Shown: positions 4,893-7,697 of the stretch, one piece after another
Numbering within the stretch: the first letter of the stretch is position 1
Layout of the letters: every line of letters begins with the position of its first letter
Assembly (NCBI GenBank): GCA_030038035.1
Contig: JASHPP010000574.1
Location: 1-7,697 of the forward strand
DNA: 7,697 bases
Direction: 5' to 3'
Origin: Trebonia sp.
GTDB taxonomy: Bacteria; Actinomycetota; Actinomycetes; Streptosporangiales; Streptosporangiaceae
The notes under the pieces: generated by a model
The model's database searches: none
What the model saw: the letters and a program-made list of their open reading frames with translations, nothing else
Told to the model about the DNA's origin: nothing
Position numbers and translations under genes: made by a program

Positions 4893-6150
4893 GCAAACGA
4901 TTGTGCCGTGCAGTCGGGGCGGGGCAGGCAGGACGGGGAAGGCATTGACTCGACACGGTGAGGCACTCCAGCTGGGGTGGCTGGGTACCGGCCGGATGGG
5001 TGCCGCCATGGTCCGCCGTCTGCTTGCCAACGGCTGCGACGTGACCGTCTACAACCGCACCGCGGCCAAGGCGGCACCGCTCGTCGAGCTGGGCGCCAAG
5101 GCGGCGGGCTCCTGCCAGGAACTGGCCGGCTGCGACATCGTCTTCACCGCGGTCGGCACGCCGGCCGACCTCGTCTCCGCCCTGACCGGGCCGGGCGGGC
5201 TCATTTCCGGCAGCGCCTCCCCGAAGATCGTCGTCGACACCTCGACGGTGTCCGCTGACGCCTCGGCGATCGTCAGGGAAAGGCTCGGCGAGCGCGGCAC
5301 CGCGCTGCTCGCCGCGCCGGTGATGGGAAACCCGAAGGTCGTTGAGGTCGGCAGGATGACCGCCGCCGTCTCCGGCCCGCGCGACGCGTTCGACACGGCG
5401 CAGCCCTACCTGAACATGCTCGGCCGCGGCGTCACGTACGTCGGCGACGGGGAGCTGGCGCGGGTCGTCAAGCTGTGTCACAACCTGTTCCTCGGCGTGG
5501 TCGCCGCGTCGATGGCGGAGATCACGATTCTCGCCCAGGCCAGCGGAATCAGCCGGGAGGCCTTCCTGGCCTGTCTCAACAACAGCGTCGTGGGCTCGCA
5601 GTTCACCCAGTACAAGACGCCGGCCTACGTGAACCTGGACTTCGAGGCCACGTTCACCGCGCGCCTGCTGCGCAAGGACTTCGACCTCGGCCTGGCGGCC
5701 GCGCGGGAGTGCGAGGTCCCGATGCCCGTGGCCGCGGTGGTGCACCAGCTCATCCAGTCGCTGGTCAGCCGGGGCTACGGCGACGTCGATTTCGCGGCAC
5801 TGATCGAGCAGGAGGCGCAATTGGCCGGCCTGACGCTGGAAAGCGAGCACGCCGACGTGTCGGACGGGCTCGGCCCACCCGGCCCGGCGCGATCCTTATC
5901 GGGCGCCAGCACGCGCCCGCGGCAGCCGGCTCAGTGCCTGAGCGCGACCGTCAGGCCGTCGCCGAGCGGGATCATGACCAGCTCGACGCGTTCGTCGGCT
6001 GCCGCCTGGTCGTTCATCGCGCGCACCGCGATGACCGACGGGTTGTCGTTGCCCGCGTCGAGCACCCGGCCGTGGGAGAACGTGTTGTCCACCATGATCA
6101 CGCCGCCGCTGCGCACCCGCGGCACGACCTCCGCCCAGTATTTGGGGTAG
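4891..6150 (+). CDS. NAD(P)-dependent beta-hydroxyacid dehydrogenase (3-hydroxyisobutyrate dehydrogenase family), unusual tail
   Basis: An oxidoreductase expected to interconvert a beta-hydroxyacid and its semialdehyde or ketoacid. The Rossmann domain starts with LGWLGTGRMG (GTGRMG at residues 32-37) and has VYNRT after beta-strand 2. The substrate motif DTSTVSADAS and the variant APVMGNPKVVEVGRMTAAVSG follow. The catalytic K194 and N198 sit in KLCHN, and LLRKDFDLGLA is the C-terminal family motif. The fold ends near residue 313 (about 5830). The frame then stays open for roughly 105 low-complexity residues to a TAG at 6148-6150, the last 220 bp antisense to the methyltransferase gene. ATG 4891 has a good ribosome site (GGAG, 8 bases before) but gives about 22 extra N-terminal residues and overlaps an operator-like site; TTG 4945 is the alternative start. 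The substrate is unknown. Confidence 0.85.
   Translation: MQTIVPCSRGGAGRTGKALTRHGEALQLGWLGTGRMGAAMVRRLLANGCDVTVYNRTAAKAAPLVELGAKAAGSCQELAGCDIVFTAVGTPADLVSALTGPGGLISGSASPKIVVDTSTVSADASAIVRERLGERGTALLAAPVMGNPKVVEVGRMTAAVSGPRDAFDTAQPYLNMLGRGVTYVGDGELARVVKLCHNLFLGVVAASMAEITILAQASGISREAFLACLNNSVVGSQFTQYKTPAYVNLDFEATFTARLLRKDFDLGLAAARECEVPMPVAAVVHQLIQSLVSRGYGDVDFAALIEQEAQLAGLTLESEHADVSDGLGPPGPARSLSGASTRPRQPAQCLSATVRPSPSGIMTSSTRSSAAAWSFIARTAMTDGLSLPASSTRPWENVLSTMITPPLRTRGTTSAQYLG
4892..4907. promoter_or_regulatory. Candidate LacI-family operator, copy 2
   Basis: TGCAAACGATTGTGCC shares AAACGATTGT unbroken, and 13 of 16 bases overall, with the motif in the LacI leader. Its left part fits the TGnAAnCGnT pattern common to LacI-family operators. 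It overlaps the first codons of the dehydrogenase frame, so a bound repressor would block the promoter or early elongation. Confidence 0.6.
5886..5907. terminator. Hairpin between convergent genes, possible terminator
   Basis: GGCGC pairs with GCGCC and, inside it, GAT pairs with ATC around a CCTT loop, leaving a two-base GG bulge. The hairpin lies 24 bases past the methyltransferase stop codon and just after the end of the dehydrogenase fold, where a two-way terminator would be expected. There is no T-tract, so the call is tentative. Confidence 0.35.
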
Positions 6151-6590
6151 GACAGCTTGTCCGCGTCGATGAACGCCACGTCGAAGGCCTCCTCCCGCGG
6201 CAGCGCGCGCAGCGTGTCGAGCGCGGCGCCAAGGCGCAGCTCGATCCGGTCGGCCAGCCCTGCCTTCTCCCAGTACTTGCGTGCCACCGAGGTCCACTCC
6301 TCGCTGACGTCGCAGCACAGCAGCCGGCCGCCGGCGCCGAGCCCGCGGGCTATGCAGATCGACGAGTACCCGGTAAACGTGCCAACCTCTATCCCGCGGC
6401 GCGCCCGGCTGAGCCTGGTCAGCAGCGTCAGCAGCGTGCCCATCTCGGCAGCGACCTGCAGGTGGATCTCGTTCGGGTAGCGCTCCGCCGTCTCCGTGGC
6501 CAGTTCCCGCAAGATCGCGTCCGGCGGGGTGCTGTGTGCCGTCAGGTAGGCGTTGAGGTGGAGGCTGATCTGCTCACTGCGCCGTGTCAT
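5931..6590 (-). CDS. Class I SAM-dependent O-methyltransferase (caffeoyl-CoA / catechol OMT type)
   Basis: A 219-residue methyltransferase of the divalent-metal-dependent family that includes caffeoyl-CoA and catechol O-methyltransferases. It moves a methyl group from S-adenosylmethionine to a hydroxyl, often a catechol. The SAM-binding motif I is GIEVGTFTGYSS (residues 66-77). LLCCDVSEEW follows beta-strand 2. FIDADK (D142) and VDN (D168, N169) match the family's metal-binding residues. The protein is full length for the family and has no signal peptide. The start ATG at 6590 overlaps the end of the upstream radical SAM gene by 17 bp. It lacks a clear ribosome site, so translation is probably coupled to that gene. 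The substrate cannot be read from sequence; its partner suggests an amino-acid-derived or secondary-metabolite acceptor. Confidence 0.9.
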   Translation of the reverse strand: MTRRSEQISLHLNAYLTAHSTPPDAILRELATETAERYPNEIHLQVAAEMGTLLTLLTRLSRARRGIEVGTFTGYSSICIARGLGAGGRLLCCDVSEEWTSVARKYWEKAGLADRIELRLGAALDTLRALPREEAFDVAFIDADKLSYPKYWAEVVPRVRSGGVIMVDNTFSHGRVLDAGNDNPSVIAVRAMNDQAAADERVELVMIPLGDGLTVALRH

Positions 6591-7697
6591 GCGACAAACT
6601 TAATTCAACGAGCTCCGGCTGGCGCACCCGGTCGCGCCACCAGGCCTGGCCCGCTTCTGGCAGCAGGTGCACCGGGTCGTAGTAGGGGTACTCCCGCTCG
6701 AGCGCGAGCGGGTCGGCGGCCTCGAGCGCGGTCCGGTAGTTCTTCGTCCAGTACGAGATGCCCAGCGCGGTGTCATACCGCGCCACCTGGTGCACCCACC
6801 GTTTGCCCACGTACGGCACGTCGCAGACCACCCGCGGCGTCGCGAACCCCGGCAGGTAGCCCATGATCGCGCTCTGCAGCCGCTGCGCCTCACCGAGCGT
6901 CAGCCGCCAGTGCTCGGCGCCGGGGATCATGTCGCACATGTAGAAGTAGTACGGCAGGATCCCGGCCCCGTCGAGCAGCGCGAAACACAGGTCGAGCAGC
7001 GCGCCTGCGTCGTTTTCACCTGCTGGCCCGGACCAGCCGGCGTTGACGCCGCGCAGCAGCACGCCCTGGTTGCGCACGTCCCTGACCCCGGCCTCGAGCA
7101 TCGCCCTGGCGGCCCGCGCCACCAGCGGGGTCACCGACTGCGCGGCGTTCACGTGCGTGTGGATCGCCAGCGACACGTCCCGCGACCGCGCCGTCGCCGC
7201 CAGCCGCGCCATCCCTGCCCGCACCTCGTCAGACAGCCAGTGCTGCGGCAGCCCCATCAGCGCCTTGCTGGCCAGCCGGATGTCGCGCACCGACTCGATC
7301 TCAAGCAGCGCGGACACGAACGACTCAAGGCGCGGCCAGGGCAGGTTCGCCACGTCACCGCCGGACACCACCACGTCCCGCACGCCAGGGGTCCGCCGCA
7401 GGTAGTCGAGCATCGCGGTCAGCCGGTCCTCGCGCGCCATCGCGAACTTGTGCTTGCCGAACGACGCGGTCGGGTTGCCCACCAGGTCCATCCGCGTGCA
7501 GTGGCCGCAGTACTGCGGGCAGGTCGGCAGCAGTTCGGCGAGCACCTTCGTCGGGTACCGGTGGGTCAGCCCCTCGACCGCCCACATCTCCGCCTCGTGC
7601 AGCGAGTCGCGCTGCGCGTACGGGTGGGACGGCCACTGCGCCTGCCGGTCGCTGAAGACGGGCAGCATGTAGCGGCGCACCGGGTCCGCGTACCACG
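6574..7697 (-). CDS. Lysine 2,3-aminomutase (KamA)-family radical SAM enzyme, 5' end off the window
   Basis: A radical SAM, PLP-dependent aminomutase expected to move an alpha-amino group to the beta carbon. CPQYCGHCTR (codons 7521-7492) carries the three cluster cysteines and the Arg that binds the substrate carboxylate in clostridial KamA. HRYPTK matches the PLP-phosphate region (Arg kept, second Arg changed to Lys), and VVSGGD matches the SAM-binding stretch. YMCDM (Asp codon 6933-6931) and VCDVP (Asp codon 6822-6820), 37 residues apart, match the two Asp residues that hold the lysine side chain in KamA. The Lys of YVGKRW (codon 6804-6802) is the likely PLP lysine. The C-terminal CxCxxC zinc motif of clostridial KamA is absent. 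The frame reads WYADPV before a GTG at 7680, matching the DPVRR region of the family, so the gene begins beyond the right edge. A rare TTA codon lies at 6603-6601. Family is firm; a lysine-like substrate is likely. Confidence 0.88.
   Translation of the reverse strand, partial: WYADPVRRYMLPVFSDRQAQWPSHPYAQRDSLHEAEMWAVEGLTHRYPTKVLAELLPTCPQYCGHCTRMDLVGNPTASFGKHKFAMAREDRLTAMLDYLRRTPGVRDVVVSGGDVANLPWPRLESFVSALLEIESVRDIRLASKALMGLPQHWLSDEVRAGMARLAATARSRDVSLAIHTHVNAAQSVTPLVARAARAMLEAGVRDVRNQGVLLRGVNAGWSGPAGENDAGALLDLCFALLDGAGILPYYFYMCDMIPGAEHWRLTLGEAQRLQSAIMGYLPGFATPRVVCDVPYVGKRWVHQVARYDTALGISYWTKNYRTALEAADPLALEREYPYYDPVHLLPEAGQAWWRDRVRQPELVELSLSHDTAQ

Noticed and set aside
4888..5850. 320-codon minus-strand frame opposite the dehydrogenase
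   Set aside because: Antisense shadow; the plus strand holds the Rossmann and catalytic motifs.
5475..6866. 463-codon plus-strand frame crossing the dehydrogenase, methyltransferase and aminomutase regions
   Set aside because: It spans three well-supported genes in the wrong frame or strand and shows no motif of its own.
7678..7680. GTG at 7680 as the start of the aminomutase
   Set aside because: The frame continues upstream as WYADPV, matching the conserved DPVRR region of the family, so the true start lies outside the window.
1..7697. CRISPR array, tRNA or rRNA gene, insertion sequence, toxin-antitoxin pair
   Set aside because: No regularly spaced repeats, cloverleaf-like sequence, transposase motif or paired small genes were seen; the only short gene is single.

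Overview
The window is GC-rich throughout, with G or C in most third codon positions, AGGAG-type ribosome binding sites and promoters of the TTGnCn / TAnnnT kind. This points to a filamentous or related high-GC actinobacterium; nothing in it fixes the genus. I see no tRNA, rRNA, CRISPR array or transposase. It reads as an ordinary chromosomal patchwork of four small units, with a possible natural-product or amino-acid-modifying operon entering from the right edge.

Layout, left to right. (1) Positions 1-2300, minus strand: the N-terminal 766 codons of a GH38 alpha-mannosidase whose 3' end lies off the left edge. (2) Positions 2301-2433: a divergent control region with a near-consensus minus-strand -35, a perfect 11-bp inverted repeat and a probable leaderless promoter for an ArsR-type winged-helix regulator (2434-3165, plus). 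This regulator probably controls the mannosidase and itself. (3) Positions 3166-3479: a short AT-rich promoter and a 79-residue basic small protein of unknown function. (4) Positions 3480-4770: a LacI-family regulator with its own promoter and a candidate operator in its leader. (5) Positions 4771-5930: a beta-hydroxyacid dehydrogenase (3-hydroxyisobutyrate dehydrogenase family). Its start region carries a second copy of the candidate LacI operator (13 of 16 bases shared), so the two genes look like a regulator-target pair. Its reading frame has no stop where the fold ends and runs about 220 bp into the opposing gene. (6) Positions 5931-7697, minus strand: a class I O-methyltransferase overlapping by 17 bp the 3' end of a lysine 2,3-aminomutase (KamA)-type radical SAM enzyme that continues off the right edge.

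The least ordinary part is the right end. The radical SAM enzyme keeps the CxxxCxxC cluster motif, the carboxylate-binding Arg, the PLP lysine and both lysine-recognising aspartates of KamA. It replaces the Gly-rich PLP loop, carries an insertion and lacks the C-terminal Cys motif. Its tight overlap with an O-methyltransferase suggests a joint pathway to a methylated beta-amino-acid-containing product; that pathway is inference. The candidate operators are the most directly testable regulatory signals.
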